Below are positions 50,584 through 58,989 of a stretch of 64,000 bases of DNA, piece after piece. Position numbers and translations under genes: made by a program. The notes under the pieces were generated by a model. It was given only the letters and a program-made list of their open reading frames with translations. It was not told the DNA's origin and did not search any database. Location of the stretch: positions 1 to 64,000 of the forward strand of contig JBQELO010000012.1 of the NCBI GenBank assembly GCA_052103955.1, in the 5' to 3' direction. Source of the stretch: Paenalcaligenes sp052103955. Lineage in GTDB: Bacteria > Pseudomonadota > Gammaproteobacteria > Burkholderiales > Burkholderiaceae_B. How positions within the stretch are numbered: the first letter of the stretch is position 1; the number at the start of each line of letters is the position of its first letter.

Positions 50584-52032
50584 CTACAGCACCTCATCTT
50601 TCAAGTGATACCAGCGATACAAGAAGCGCTGACCAAATCGTCTGAACGGGGCAAAAAACTCGGACTCCACCATTTCCCGTACATTGGGGAACGGTAATCG
50701 GTCTTGGAATATAGGCAGATCCAGCTCTTGGCCTTTGCCTGCAATCCACTGAGCCATACGTCTACCGGCTTGTGATGAATACATCACGCCGTTACCACCG
50801 TAGCCCAGTGCGTAATAAATAGTTTGTTGTGGGTCCGGCTGCACGATGCGCGGCATCATATCGTGGCTAACGTCTACCCATCCCCACCAGGAATAGGCAA
50901 TATCAATGCCTGTTAGCTCTGGAAACTTGCGCTCCATTGCACTGACTAGCAGGTCTTGATACTTACGCTGCGGCGCGTCTTTACCCGTAATCGCGCTACG
51001 GCTACCAATTTGCAAACGGTTATCCGGCAGCAAGCGGTAGTAGTTACGCAGCACACGTGTATCGGTTAATACCTGATGCGTGTAAAAACGGCAGGCCTCA
51101 ATCTCTGCTGCTGTCAGCGGACGGGTCACCATGGAGTTAGACAAGATCGGCAATAGGCGATTTTTAACCTCTTTGTGCAAACCGTTAGAGGTATAGCCAC
51201 CGGTTGCCACACCAACGGACTTGGCTTTCACCACGCCACCTGGGGTTTGCAAATAGTGATAACCGTTGCGGGTTTTCCAGCTTTGTACGGGGCTGGATGG
51301 GTGCACAGTGGCCCCTAATGCTCGGGCTTTTTTCAAATAGCCAAATGCCAATTTGCCTGCATGTATGCCTATACCTTCAGGCTCATGCATCGCACCGTGG
51401 GCTTCATGATCATTCACCCACTCGTTACGAACGGTGTCCGCACTTAGAATGCGAGCATCGTAGTTAAAGGTGTCACGCAGTAAAGCCGCTTCTTTTTCCA
51501 GAACCGGCATAACGCGTTCGCGGTGAGCAATGTATAAATGACCACCAGGTTGCGGATCACAGTCTATGTCTTTGATCAGCTCTTTGAAGTTTTCCATGCC
51601 CTCTACGCACTCGCGATGCATTTTCAGAGCAGTCTCTACACCCCAACGCTGAATCCACTGCGAACGCTTTAACCGGCCAGATGCACACTGTGCCTGACCG
51701 CCGTTACGGGTACTGCATCCCCATGCGGTACGGTTCGCTTCCAGTACCGTCGCTTTGATACCGTGTTCTTGTGCCAAGAAAATGGCTGTCGTTAAGCCAG
51801 TGAAGCCCGAACCAATAATGGCTACATCCACTTCTATATCGTGGGTAATAGGGCCATCATCTTCTGGTGGTTCACCAGCTGTGCCTACCCAATACGTAGG
51901 CGCATATTCCGTACCTTCACCAGGATTGCTATGTGCGGTGAACGGATCATAGGCTGGATCATAAGGACGTTTAGCAGGTGTAGCATGCCCTAACGTCTCA
52001 GCCATAGTCTGTTTTGACGTTTCTTGGAGCAT
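50584..52032 (-). CDS. tauY: Taurine dehydrogenase large subunit (FAD-dependent, DadA-like)
   Basis: 482 residues. After an N-terminal extension (PYDPAYDPF, YWVGTAGEPP) comes the dinucleotide motif VDVAIIGSGFTGLTTAIFLAQEHG with a following acidic residue (VLEANRTAWG). Then STRNGGQ, typical of the DAO/glycine oxidase family, and a C-terminal YYALGYGGNGVMYSSQAGRRMAQ flavin segment. With TauX it oxidatively deaminates taurine to sulfoacetaldehyde and ammonium, passing electrons to a cytochrome c-type acceptor in studied bacteria. It starts 1 bp after tauX. Assignment rests on the TauX-TauY-TRAP-Xsc context plus family. Confidence 0.88.
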   Translation of the reverse strand: MLQETSKQTMAETLGHATPAKRPYDPAYDPFTAHSNPGEGTEYAPTYWVGTAGEPPEDDGPITHDIEVDVAIIGSGFTGLTTAIFLAQEHGIKATVLEANRTAWGCSTRNGGQAQCASGRLKRSQWIQRWGVETALKMHRECVEGMENFKELIKDIDCDPQPGGHLYIAHRERVMPVLEKEAALLRDTFNYDARILSADTVRNEWVNDHEAHGAMHEPEGIGIHAGKLAFGYLKKARALGATVHPSSPVQSWKTRNGYHYLQTPGGVVKAKSVGVATGGYTSNGLHKEVKNRLLPILSNSMVTRPLTAAEIEACRFYTHQVLTDTRVLRNYYRLLPDNRLQIGSRSAITGKDAPQRKYQDLLVSAMERKFPELTGIDIAYSWWGWVDVSHDMMPRIVQPDPQQTIYYALGYGGNGVMYSSQAGRRMAQWIAGKGQELDLPIFQDRLPFPNVREMVESEFFAPFRRFGQRFLYRWYHLKDEVL

Positions 52033-52033
52033 A

Positions 52034-52423
52034 TTATTTCCCGCTAGTCACTGGAGGACGGTTTTTACGGAAGGCATTTTTGATGGCAATTTTGTCACCT
52101 TCAAAGGTAAACAAATCCACCATCAATGCTTCATGTTTGCCGCCATTAAGGTCTGTACCTTTAAAGCGCGATGTAGACATGGCGTGGTTTGCATCCAGCA
52201 TATGGAAGTCACCATCTAACCACGCTGCATCAGGGAAGTTTTTCCACGCCGACTCAAAGGCTACACGCACTTTCTCGTGGCCTTGATGAATCGTGCCTTC
52301 TACCTCATTACCCGCAATCGCGTAGAACGCACAATCTTTGGTCATCATGCTCATGATGGCGTCAATATCGTGGTCATTCCACGCTTGGCTGTAGGCTTTC
52401 AATAGTTCTAGTTTTTGATTCAT
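52034..52423 (-). CDS. tauX: Taurine dehydrogenase small subunit (SnoaL/NTF2-like)
   Basis: 129 residues with SD GGAAGGAG upstream. A single SnoaL/NTF2-like cone: LLKAYSQAWNDHDIDAIMSMMTKDCAFYAIAGNEVEGTIHQGHEKVRVAFESAWKNFPDA, later VDLFTFEGDKIAIKNAFRKNRPP. In other taurine-dehydrogenase operons the small subunit TauX is of this type and precedes TauY. Cytoplasmic, no signal. Essential role in the complex inferred from that precedent. Confidence 0.85.
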   Translation of the reverse strand: MNQKLELLKAYSQAWNDHDIDAIMSMMTKDCAFYAIAGNEVEGTIHQGHEKVRVAFESAWKNFPDAAWLDGDFHMLDANHAMSTSRFKGTDLNGGKHEALMVDLFTFEGDKIAIKNAFRKNRPPVTSGK

Positions 52424-52451
52424 GTTCTTGTGCTCCTTCCAGTTATCGTCG

Positions 52452-53258
52452 TTATTGCATTACCGGCTGTGCGTCGCTATGTATTAACCCCGTTGTGGGT
52501 GAGGACGCTTCGGCCAAGTAATGTTTTTTGGGCATACGCCCAGCTAAAAATGCATCACGCCCCGCCTGTACCGCCCTACGCATAGCACGCGCCATACGGA
52601 TGGGGTCTTGGGCATAAGAAATGGCAGAGTTCATCAGTACCGCATCACACCCTAGCTCCATGGCTATGGTGGCATCTGAGGCGGTTCCCACCCCAGCATC
52701 CAGCAGTACTGGGACGTTTATTTGATCAAGAATTAAGCGTATGTTCCATGGGTTTAAGATACCCATGCCCGAGCCAATAATAGAGGCCAACGGCATAATG
52801 GCAACGCAGCCCATGTCTTCCAACATACGGGCTTGTATGGGGTCGTCCGAACAGTACACCATCACATCAAAACCTTCTTTCACCAGCGTTTTCGCGGCCT
52901 TTAAGGTTTCAGGCATATTGGGGTACAGGTTTTTCTGACTACCGAATATTTCAAGTTTTGCCAACGAATGGCCATCCAACAATTCGCGCGCCAAGCGCAG
53001 CGTACGTACCGCGTCGTCGGCGCTAAAGCAGCCAGCGGTGTTGGGTAAATAGGTGTAATCTTGCGGGGAAACGTAGTCCAGCAAACTGGGCTCACCAGCG
53101 TCCTGACCTATATTGGTACGACGTATAGCTACGGTGACAATTTCTGCCCCACTTTGCTCTACTGCTTCGCGTGTTTCAACAAAATCTTTGTACTTGCCAG
53201 TGCCTACCAGCAATCTGGATTGGTATGAGCGGCCTGCAATAACGAGTGCGTCTTCCAT
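52452..53258 (-). CDS. thiG: Thiazole synthase ThiG inside the taurine operon
   Basis: 268 residues from the ATG at 53258; a longer frame adds 20 residues without an SD. TIM-barrel ThiG hallmarks are all present: AGRSYQSRLLVGTGKYKDF, TVAIRRTNIGQ, the imine-forming Lys in LAKLEIFG, then VKEGFDVMVYCSDDP, MPLASIIGSGMGILNPWNIRLI, VLLDAGVGTASDATIAMELGCDAVLMNSAI. Makes the thiazole phosphate of thiamine from DXP, dehydroglycine and ThiS-thiocarboxylate. No thiS, thiF, thiO or thiH adjoin it and no TPP riboswitch was seen. Position just after xsc, whose product needs thiamine diphosphate, is striking. Confidence 0.93.
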   Translation of the reverse strand: MEDALVIAGRSYQSRLLVGTGKYKDFVETREAVEQSGAEIVTVAIRRTNIGQDAGEPSLLDYVSPQDYTYLPNTAGCFSADDAVRTLRLARELLDGHSLAKLEIFGSQKNLYPNMPETLKAAKTLVKEGFDVMVYCSDDPIQARMLEDMGCVAIMPLASIIGSGMGILNPWNIRLILDQINVPVLLDAGVGTASDATIAMELGCDAVLMNSAISYAQDPIRMARAMRRAVQAGRDAFLAGRMPKKHYLAEASSPTTGLIHSDAQPVMQ

Positions 53259-53289
53259 AAAACAGCCTGTTCTTTTGTTGACTTCAATA

Positions 53290-53312
53290 GGAGGGGGCGA
53301 AGCGCCCCCTCC
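53290..53312 (-). other. Very stable GC hairpin between xsc and thiG
   Basis: Perfect 10-bp stem GGAGGGGGCG/CGCCCCCTCC with a 3-nt loop and no T-run. Suited to block 3' exonucleases and stabilise xsc mRNA, or to reduce thiG expression. It is not a thiamine riboswitch. Confidence 0.65.
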
Positions 53313-53335
53313 AGGCACTACTGAATCTAGAAAAA

Positions 53336-55150
53336 TTAGACGTAGTCTTTGTATTTTTCCAGCAAACGTACAGGACGCTTCAGCGCATCACGACGGAACG
53401 GATCGCCCAGTTCACGTGTACACATGATTTCCAACACGCAGGTTTTACCCTCGTTCATCTGCATATCAATGGCGCGTTTCAGTGCAGGACCTACATCCTC
53501 CAAACGATCCACGACTATACCCTCTGCCCCCATGGCTTTGGCAATATCTGCAAACGATGCGTTGTCCAACTCGCCGGCTACAAAACGACGGTTGTAGAAC
53601 TCCACTTGGTTTTTCTTCTCAGCACCCCATTGACGGTTATGGAACACCACCGCAGTCACAGGAATTTCATGACGTACGGCTGTCATGATTTCCATCATGC
53701 TCATGCCCCATGCGCCATCACCGGCGTACGACACTGCTGGACGCTCTGGCGCGGCTGTTTTTGCACCGATAATGGTAGGCAAGGCGTAACCGCAGTTACC
53801 AAAGCTCATTGGTGCGAAGAAGCTGCGTGGTTTTTCAAAACGCAGGTAGCTGTGTGCTACCGAGTTAATGTTACCGATATCCGTAGACACCATCACATCG
53901 GCTGGCATGGCTTTTTCCAACTCACGCAGTACTTGACGTGGGTGCAGGTATTCGCCGCCATTAAAGGTTTTCTCTTTGGCGTTTTCAGCAATCATGTCCA
54001 AGCTGTATGGATCGGTTTCGTGCGTCCACGCATCCAATTCCGCTTCCCATGTGGCTTTTTCTTGAGCAATGGTTGCGGCACGATCAGCCTTAGTCGCATC
54101 GCTAGCCAGTTTGCGCGCATTTACACGGGCCAACAGTTCTTTAGCTACGGCTTTAGCATCACCGCAAATACCCACGGAGATTTTTTTCACTAAGCCTAGC
54201 ATTTTGTGGTCGGCATCAATTTGGATGATCTTGGCGTTTTTAGGCCAGTAATCAATACCGTACTGAGGCAATGTACCGAATGGTCCCAAGCGAGTACCCA
54301 GTGCAATCACCACGTCTGCTTGCGAGATCAGTTTCATACCTGCTTTGGAACCTTGGTAACCCAAAGGACCACACCACAGAGGGTGGCTGGCAGGGAAAGA
54401 GTCGTTATGCTGGTAGCTGTTTACAACGGGTGCGCCCAAGCGCTCAGCCAACGCTTTACATTCTTCAACTGCGTCGCTCATCACCACGCCGCCGCCCGAA
54501 ATAATCACGGGGAATTTAGCATTAGCCAACAACTCCAGTGCCTCTTCCAGCGCGTGCTCACCACCATGGCCACGGTCTAATTTACGTGGCGTAGGGATTT
54601 CGCAAGTGACTTCACCGTAGAAGTAATCACGCGGAATGTTCAACTGCGTTGGGCCCATCTCTGTCATCGCACGCTCGAAACACAAGCTTGTGTATTCAGC
54701 CATACGAGCAGGGTTGGTCACATGCCCTTGGTATTTAGTGAACTCTTGGAACATGGGCAACTGGTTGCACTCTTGGAAACCACCCAGACCCATTGTGTTG
54801 GTACCCGCTTCTGGTGTGACGATCACAACAGGGCTATGTGCCCAGTAAGCCGCCGCAATACCGGTTACGCAGTTACTGATACCAGGACCATTCTGGCCAA
54901 TCACCACGCCATGCTTACCGGATACGCGAGCGTAACCATCGGCCATGTGCGCAGCACCTTGTTCGTGCACCACAGGAATCAAGCGTATCCCTGCTGGAGC
55001 AAAAATATCCATGGCATCCATAAAAGCGGACCCCATGATCCCAAACATATCCTTCACACCGTAAGACACCATGGTCTCTACGAATGCTTCTGAAGGGGTC
55101 ATTTTTGTTAGTCCGGTTACCGGCTTACGGTTATCTGCTACCTGGCTCAT
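53336..55150 (-). CDS. xsc: Sulfoacetaldehyde acetyltransferase
   Basis: 604 residues from the ATG at 55150 (GGAG eight bases upstream). A ThDP enzyme of the acetolactate synthase superfamily: KMTPSEAFVETMVSYGVKDMFGIMGSAFMDAMD with the ThDP-activating Glu in VHEQGAAHMADGYARVSGK, then the Xsc-typical GFQECNQLPMFQEFTKYQGHV, and the ThDP/Mg motif AGDGAWGMSMMEIMTAVRHEIPVTAVVFHN. Converts sulfoacetaldehyde and phosphate to acetyl phosphate and sulfite. First gene of the minus-strand operon; promoter in the 209-bp divergent region. Confidence 0.97.
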   Translation of the reverse strand: MSQVADNRKPVTGLTKMTPSEAFVETMVSYGVKDMFGIMGSAFMDAMDIFAPAGIRLIPVVHEQGAAHMADGYARVSGKHGVVIGQNGPGISNCVTGIAAAYWAHSPVVIVTPEAGTNTMGLGGFQECNQLPMFQEFTKYQGHVTNPARMAEYTSLCFERAMTEMGPTQLNIPRDYFYGEVTCEIPTPRKLDRGHGGEHALEEALELLANAKFPVIISGGGVVMSDAVEECKALAERLGAPVVNSYQHNDSFPASHPLWCGPLGYQGSKAGMKLISQADVVIALGTRLGPFGTLPQYGIDYWPKNAKIIQIDADHKMLGLVKKISVGICGDAKAVAKELLARVNARKLASDATKADRAATIAQEKATWEAELDAWTHETDPYSLDMIAENAKEKTFNGGEYLHPRQVLRELEKAMPADVMVSTDIGNINSVAHSYLRFEKPRSFFAPMSFGNCGYALPTIIGAKTAAPERPAVSYAGDGAWGMSMMEIMTAVRHEIPVTAVVFHNRQWGAEKKNQVEFYNRRFVAGELDNASFADIAKAMGAEGIVVDRLEDVGPALKRAIDMQMNEGKTCVLEIMCTRELGDPFRRDALKRPVRLLEKYKDYV

Positions 55151-55359
55151 CACCTAGTCTCCATTTATATACAAATACAGTGTATGGCACACCACATGCA
55201 TCAAAAATCTTATTTTCCGAGATTTTTTAAACACTTTATCGAGACAAAAAGAGTCTGTCAATCATAAAATGGATAATAATCTCAATATTCGATATATTTA
55301 GTACCATATATTGTGTATAAATAGATAAAAACCCTTAGTCCAGCAGTAGAGGAGAAGAC
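55151..55359. promoter_or_regulatory. Divergent promoter region of xsc and the AAA+ gene, with two copies of a shared motif
   Basis: AT-rich. Contains AATCTCAATATTCG (55278-55291, plus strand) and TGTCTCGATAAAGT (55233-55246, minus strand), both variants of the WATCTCRWTAAACA motif found before pta and the second TRAP operon. It should carry both divergent promoters. Confidence 0.5.
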
Positions 55360-56325
55360 ATGTCTCAAAAATTAGAAACACCTGAACATAACGTATCAGT
55401 AAAAGAAAAATTCGGTATAGAAAGCCCATTGCATGTACCCGCTTTTAGCGAGTCCACTGAATACGTGCCGGCCGTTGATGAGGCATACCGATTTGATCCT
55501 GAAGTCACGTTGTCCTTGCTAGCGGGCTTTGCACACAACCGGCGCGTACTCATACAAGGTAGGCACGGCACAGGTAAATCTACCCACATAGAACAAGTGG
55601 CAGCACGACTGAATTGGCCTTGCATACGGGTGAATTTGGACGGCCATATCAGCCGCTTAGACTTAGTAGGTAAAGACACCATTACCATTCAAGATGGTTT
55701 ACAAGTTACTCGCTTCCAAGAAGGTGTGATCCCATGGGCCATGCAACGCCCCATGGCATTAATACTGGATGAGTACGATGCCGGTAGGCCTGATGTGATG
55801 TTTGTCATTCAACAAATACTGGAACAAGACGGGCGCTTTACCCTGCTGGATCAAAATCGAGTTTTGCATCCACACCCCTACTTCCGTATTTTTGCCACCA
55901 CCAATACGTTAGGCTTAGGCGATCAAACAGGTTTATACCGTGGCACACACAGCCTGAACCATGCCCAGCTTGATAGATGGAATATTGTTAGCACCCTCAA
56001 CTACCTGCCTGCTGCCGAAGAAGAAGCCATTGTGTTGGGGCGCGTACCCGTTAAAAATACCGAGCAAGGTAAGCACGACATACAGGCCATGGTGGCCTTG
56101 GCCAACCTAACGAGACAAGCTTTTTCCGTGGGTGATTTATCCACCTTAATGTCACCACGTACGGTAATCACCTGGGCTGAAAACTGCACACTTTTTCACG
56201 ATAAACGTCGAGCGTTTGTGGTGTCTTTCTTTAATAAGTGCGATGAAAGCGAGCAAAACCTCGTCAAAGAGCTGTACCAACGTTGCTTTAACGAAGAACT
56301 ATTACCTAACGACATTTCAGCGTAA
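55360..56325 (+). CDS. CobS-like AAA+ ATPase
   Basis: 321 residues, SD GAGGAG. MoxR/CobS clade AAA+: Walker A GRHGTGKST (about 67-75), followed by HIEQVAARLNWPCIRVNLDGHISRLDLVGKD, Walker B ALILDEYDAGRPDVMFVIQQILE (about 131-153), and sensor-1 FATTNTLGLGDQTGLYRGT. The similarity to CobS of the aerobic cobaltochelatase (CobNST) is strong across the whole length. No CobN or B12 pathway gene is in the window. It forms a unit with the VWA protein 14 bp downstream. Possible roles: cobalt chelation, or a MoxR-type activase of a neighbouring enzyme. Confidence 0.85.
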   Translation: MSQKLETPEHNVSVKEKFGIESPLHVPAFSESTEYVPAVDEAYRFDPEVTLSLLAGFAHNRRVLIQGRHGTGKSTHIEQVAARLNWPCIRVNLDGHISRLDLVGKDTITIQDGLQVTRFQEGVIPWAMQRPMALILDEYDAGRPDVMFVIQQILEQDGRFTLLDQNRVLHPHPYFRIFATTNTLGLGDQTGLYRGTHSLNHAQLDRWNIVSTLNYLPAAEEEAIVLGRVPVKNTEQGKHDIQAMVALANLTRQAFSVGDLSTLMSPRTVITWAENCTLFHDKRRAFVVSFFNKCDESEQNLVKELYQRCFNEELLPNDISA

Positions 56326-56339
56326 CGAGGGAGCACCGC

Positions 56340-58073
56340 ATGAGCACCTCCGCCTCCCCTGACCTGCGTGAGCAGCGCCGCATACGTGAACTGAGCGCCA
56401 TGGTGACACGCGCCTTGGCCGATGATGCTCAGGTACACATACGGCAGCAGCTATTTTTTAAGGCAAACCGCCCTTTGGTCGCCTTAGCCCCCCATCTACG
56501 TTTGCATGAAACCGAAAACCTGCAAGGTATGCGCGGTGTTACCGACAGCCTTGCCCTGCGCTTGCTACATACCCAGACCGCTTTGCATCAGCAACTGATG
56601 CCGTCTGATGCGGTATCCAGATTAATTTTTGACTGGCTGGAAGCACTGCGTACCGAATCCTTAGCTCCGGCCTATATGCCCGGTATGCGCCATAACTTAC
56701 AGCAACGCTTCTATTTTTGGTCAGCAGGCTATTACCATGCCCGCCATACCGAAAGCGAACTGGGTATTTGGCTCTATACCTTGGCACAAATGTGTTGGAG
56801 CCGGCTTAACGCTCTACCTGTATATGACGAAACAGAAGACTTTATTGAAAGCACCCGCGCTGGCTTAACACCCGTACTGGGGCCATTGTTGTATCAACTG
56901 CGTAAACACCGCGAAGATCAAGCCACGTACGCCACCTATGCATTACAAGTCGCTGCCTTAGTACACCAAGAAGTAGAGGCTATGCGGCAAGCACAACCCG
57001 ATTCTGCAAACGACACCGACGACGAACCTGAGTGGGATAATTTTTCGTTGCTACTAGACTTTGATGGTGATGAAGCAGCGGCGTTTGAGCAAACAGCCAG
57101 CAACACCGAACTGCTACAGGTCACCACACCTGAACGCTATCAGGTGTATGACAACCAATATGATAAAGAAGAACATCTGGCCGAATTGATACGCCCCGAA
57201 TTACTGAATGCGTACAGAGAACAGATCAATCAGCGTATTGCTCACCAACATTTGCACCTTAATTTATTGGTTCAACGCTTACGACGCGCCTTAACCCTCT
57301 ACAGCGACCCTCGCTGGATTAATGATCAGGAAGACGGGTATATAGACGGCGCACGATTAAGCCAACTGGTCAGTAACCCCAATGAACGCCGCCTGTTTAG
57401 GCAACCAACACTGGCTCCTCACACCCCTTGCAGCATCAGTTTTTTGGTGGATTGTTCGGGATCAATGAAGCATCACGCCGAAACCGTTACCTTAATGGTG
57501 GATATTCTTAGCCGTGCCTTAGAACAAGCAGGTGCTCAAACTGAGGTGCTGGGCTTTTCTACCCACGCATGGAATGGCGGCAAGCCCTTTAAACGCTGGA
57601 TGGCGCGACAACGCCCGGCAAACCCCGGTAGATTAAACGAGGTCAGCCACCGTATATTCAAAGCCGCGCAAACGCCATGGAAGCGCGCCAACCGCGATAT
57701 CACCTCGCTGATGAAACTGGACTACTACCGCGAAGGTATAGATGGCGAAGCCGTGCAGTGGGCCTGTAAACGTCTGCAGTCACAACACAGTGAACGCAAG
57801 ATTCTGTATGTGCTGTCTGACGGGTGCCCTATGGATAGCGCGACTAACCTAGGCAATAACGAGCACTATCTGGAAAACCATTTACTGCAGGTAGTAGGAA
57901 ATGCTGCCCAACAAGGCATTGAAGTCTGGGGCATTGGGATAGGGTTGGATCTAAGCCGACTCTATACGCACTCACTAATTGCAGATTTTGAGCACGGCTT
58001 AGATAACCACTTTCTGGATGATTTTGTGCGCAGCCTGCGCCCTACTCACCTTGGCCTTGGTTCTCGATCTTAG
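56340..58073 (+). CDS. CobT-like VWA-domain protein
   Basis: 577 residues. The N-terminal helical region (1-200) is followed by an acidic linker (DSANDTDDEPEWDN), a middle region with YDKEEHLAELIRPELLNAYREQIN, and a C-terminal von Willebrand A domain with an intact MIDAS: FLVDCSGSMKHHAETV (about 368-383), a Thr-containing loop (NRDITSLMKLDYYREGIDGEAV) and LYVLSDGCPMDS (about 489-500). This is the CobT architecture. It forms the AAA+/VWA pair with the previous gene. Its last 32 bp overlap the convergent iclR gene. Confidence 0.84.
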   Translation: MSTSASPDLREQRRIRELSAMVTRALADDAQVHIRQQLFFKANRPLVALAPHLRLHETENLQGMRGVTDSLALRLLHTQTALHQQLMPSDAVSRLIFDWLEALRTESLAPAYMPGMRHNLQQRFYFWSAGYYHARHTESELGIWLYTLAQMCWSRLNALPVYDETEDFIESTRAGLTPVLGPLLYQLRKHREDQATYATYALQVAALVHQEVEAMRQAQPDSANDTDDEPEWDNFSLLLDFDGDEAAAFEQTASNTELLQVTTPERYQVYDNQYDKEEHLAELIRPELLNAYREQINQRIAHQHLHLNLLVQRLRRALTLYSDPRWINDQEDGYIDGARLSQLVSNPNERRLFRQPTLAPHTPCSISFLVDCSGSMKHHAETVTLMVDILSRALEQAGAQTEVLGFSTHAWNGGKPFKRWMARQRPANPGRLNEVSHRIFKAAQTPWKRANRDITSLMKLDYYREGIDGEAVQWACKRLQSQHSERKILYVLSDGCPMDSATNLGNNEHYLENHLLQVVGNAAQQGIEVWGIGIGLDLSRLYTHSLIADFEHGLDNHFLDDFVRSLRPTHLGLGSRS

Positions 58074-58851
58074 CCAATGCCGCCGCCGCCCGCTTTAATG
58101 CCGGCAAACACGACAGCGCCTTATCGGGTGTCATACGCATCACAGGCGCTTGCGTGGCAACCGCCATATTAGAACGCCCACCATCGGCACGTGGCACCAA
58201 CACGGCAACACAAAATAGCCCCGGCAAGAACTCTTCGTTATCAAAGGCATAACCACTTTCTTTGACCAGCGCCAACTCTTTTTCTAGATCATCCAAAGTG
58301 GTGATGGTGTTTTTAGTGTAGCTTTCTAAGGGGGTATCAGCCAATAAGCGACGGCGTTGCGCCGGGCTCATTTGCGCCAGTAGTACTTTACCGCTAGCCG
58401 AACAATGCACAGGAACACGCGACCCGGGACGCAAATAAAAGCGCAGCGGCGCTTCGGTTTCTACCCTGTCCATGTACAGCACTTCGCTACCAGACAATGC
58501 CGTTAAGTTACAGCTTTCGCCTAACTCATTACCTAAATTACGCAATACGGCGCGTCTAGCCCCATATTTGGTGTCATTGAGCAGCAAATCTTCGGCTAAA
58601 CGGCGTAAGCGTCCACCTACGCAGTAATGCCTGCCATCAGTATCGCGGGCCAACATCCCAGCCCCTTCCAGTTGCTGCAACATACGATGCACAGTTGGCT
58701 TAGGTAGCTCAATCGCATCGACCACATCCTGCAAAGCAAACATACGATCTTGACTGGCAATCAGTTCCAATATGCCGAACAAACGCATAGTGGGTGTATC
58801 GCCAGAGTTTTTTACTTTTGACTCACGTACTTCTGCTTGTTTTTCAGCCAT
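58042..58851 (-). CDS. IclR family transcriptional regulator
   Basis: 269 residues. N-terminal winged helix (about 20-85): MRLFGILELIASQDRMFALQDVVDAIELPKPTVHRMLQQLEGAGML. C-terminal effector domain has RLRRLAEDLL, LRFYLRPGSRVPVHCSASGKVLLAQM and ESGYAFDNEEFLPGLFCVAVLV. Divergent from pta with 138 bp between them. Likely regulator of the taurine genes, replacing the GabR-type TauR used elsewhere; inferred from position. Effector unknown. Confidence 0.92.
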   Translation of the reverse strand: MAEKQAEVRESKVKNSGDTPTMRLFGILELIASQDRMFALQDVVDAIELPKPTVHRMLQQLEGAGMLARDTDGRHYCVGGRLRRLAEDLLLNDTKYGARRAVLRNLGNELGESCNLTALSGSEVLYMDRVETEAPLRFYLRPGSRVPVHCSASGKVLLAQMSPAQRRRLLADTPLESYTKNTITTLDDLEKELALVKESGYAFDNEEFLPGLFCVAVLVPRADGGRSNMAVATQAPVMRMTPDKALSCLPALKRAAAALAKIENQGQGE

Positions 58852-58939
58852 ATACAGAACTCACTTTTCAGACTCTTTGCGTGACATTGTATATCAAAAA
58901 AACCTTGACACTTGTTGCTAACGCCAAAAATCTGCTATA

Positions 58940-58975
58940 AATCTCATTAAACAGAACAATATATCTCGATAAACA
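58940..58975. promoter_or_regulatory. Two direct copies of a candidate regulator motif before pta
   Basis: AATCTCATTAAACA (58940-58953) and TATCTCGATAAACA (58962-58975), 22 bp apart and so on nearly the same face of the helix, 14 bp before the GTG start of pta. A copy identical to the first precedes the second TRAP operon. Confidence 0.6.
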
Positions 58976-58989
58976 AGAAGGAGACTAAA

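Noticed and set aside
53606..54193. 195-codon plus-strand ORF opposite xsc
   Set aside because: Antisense shadow with no domain; xsc is certain.
55219..55244. TPP riboswitch or other riboswitch before xsc or thiG
   Set aside because: No THI-box core sequences were found before either gene; only short motif copies and AT-rich promoter DNA.
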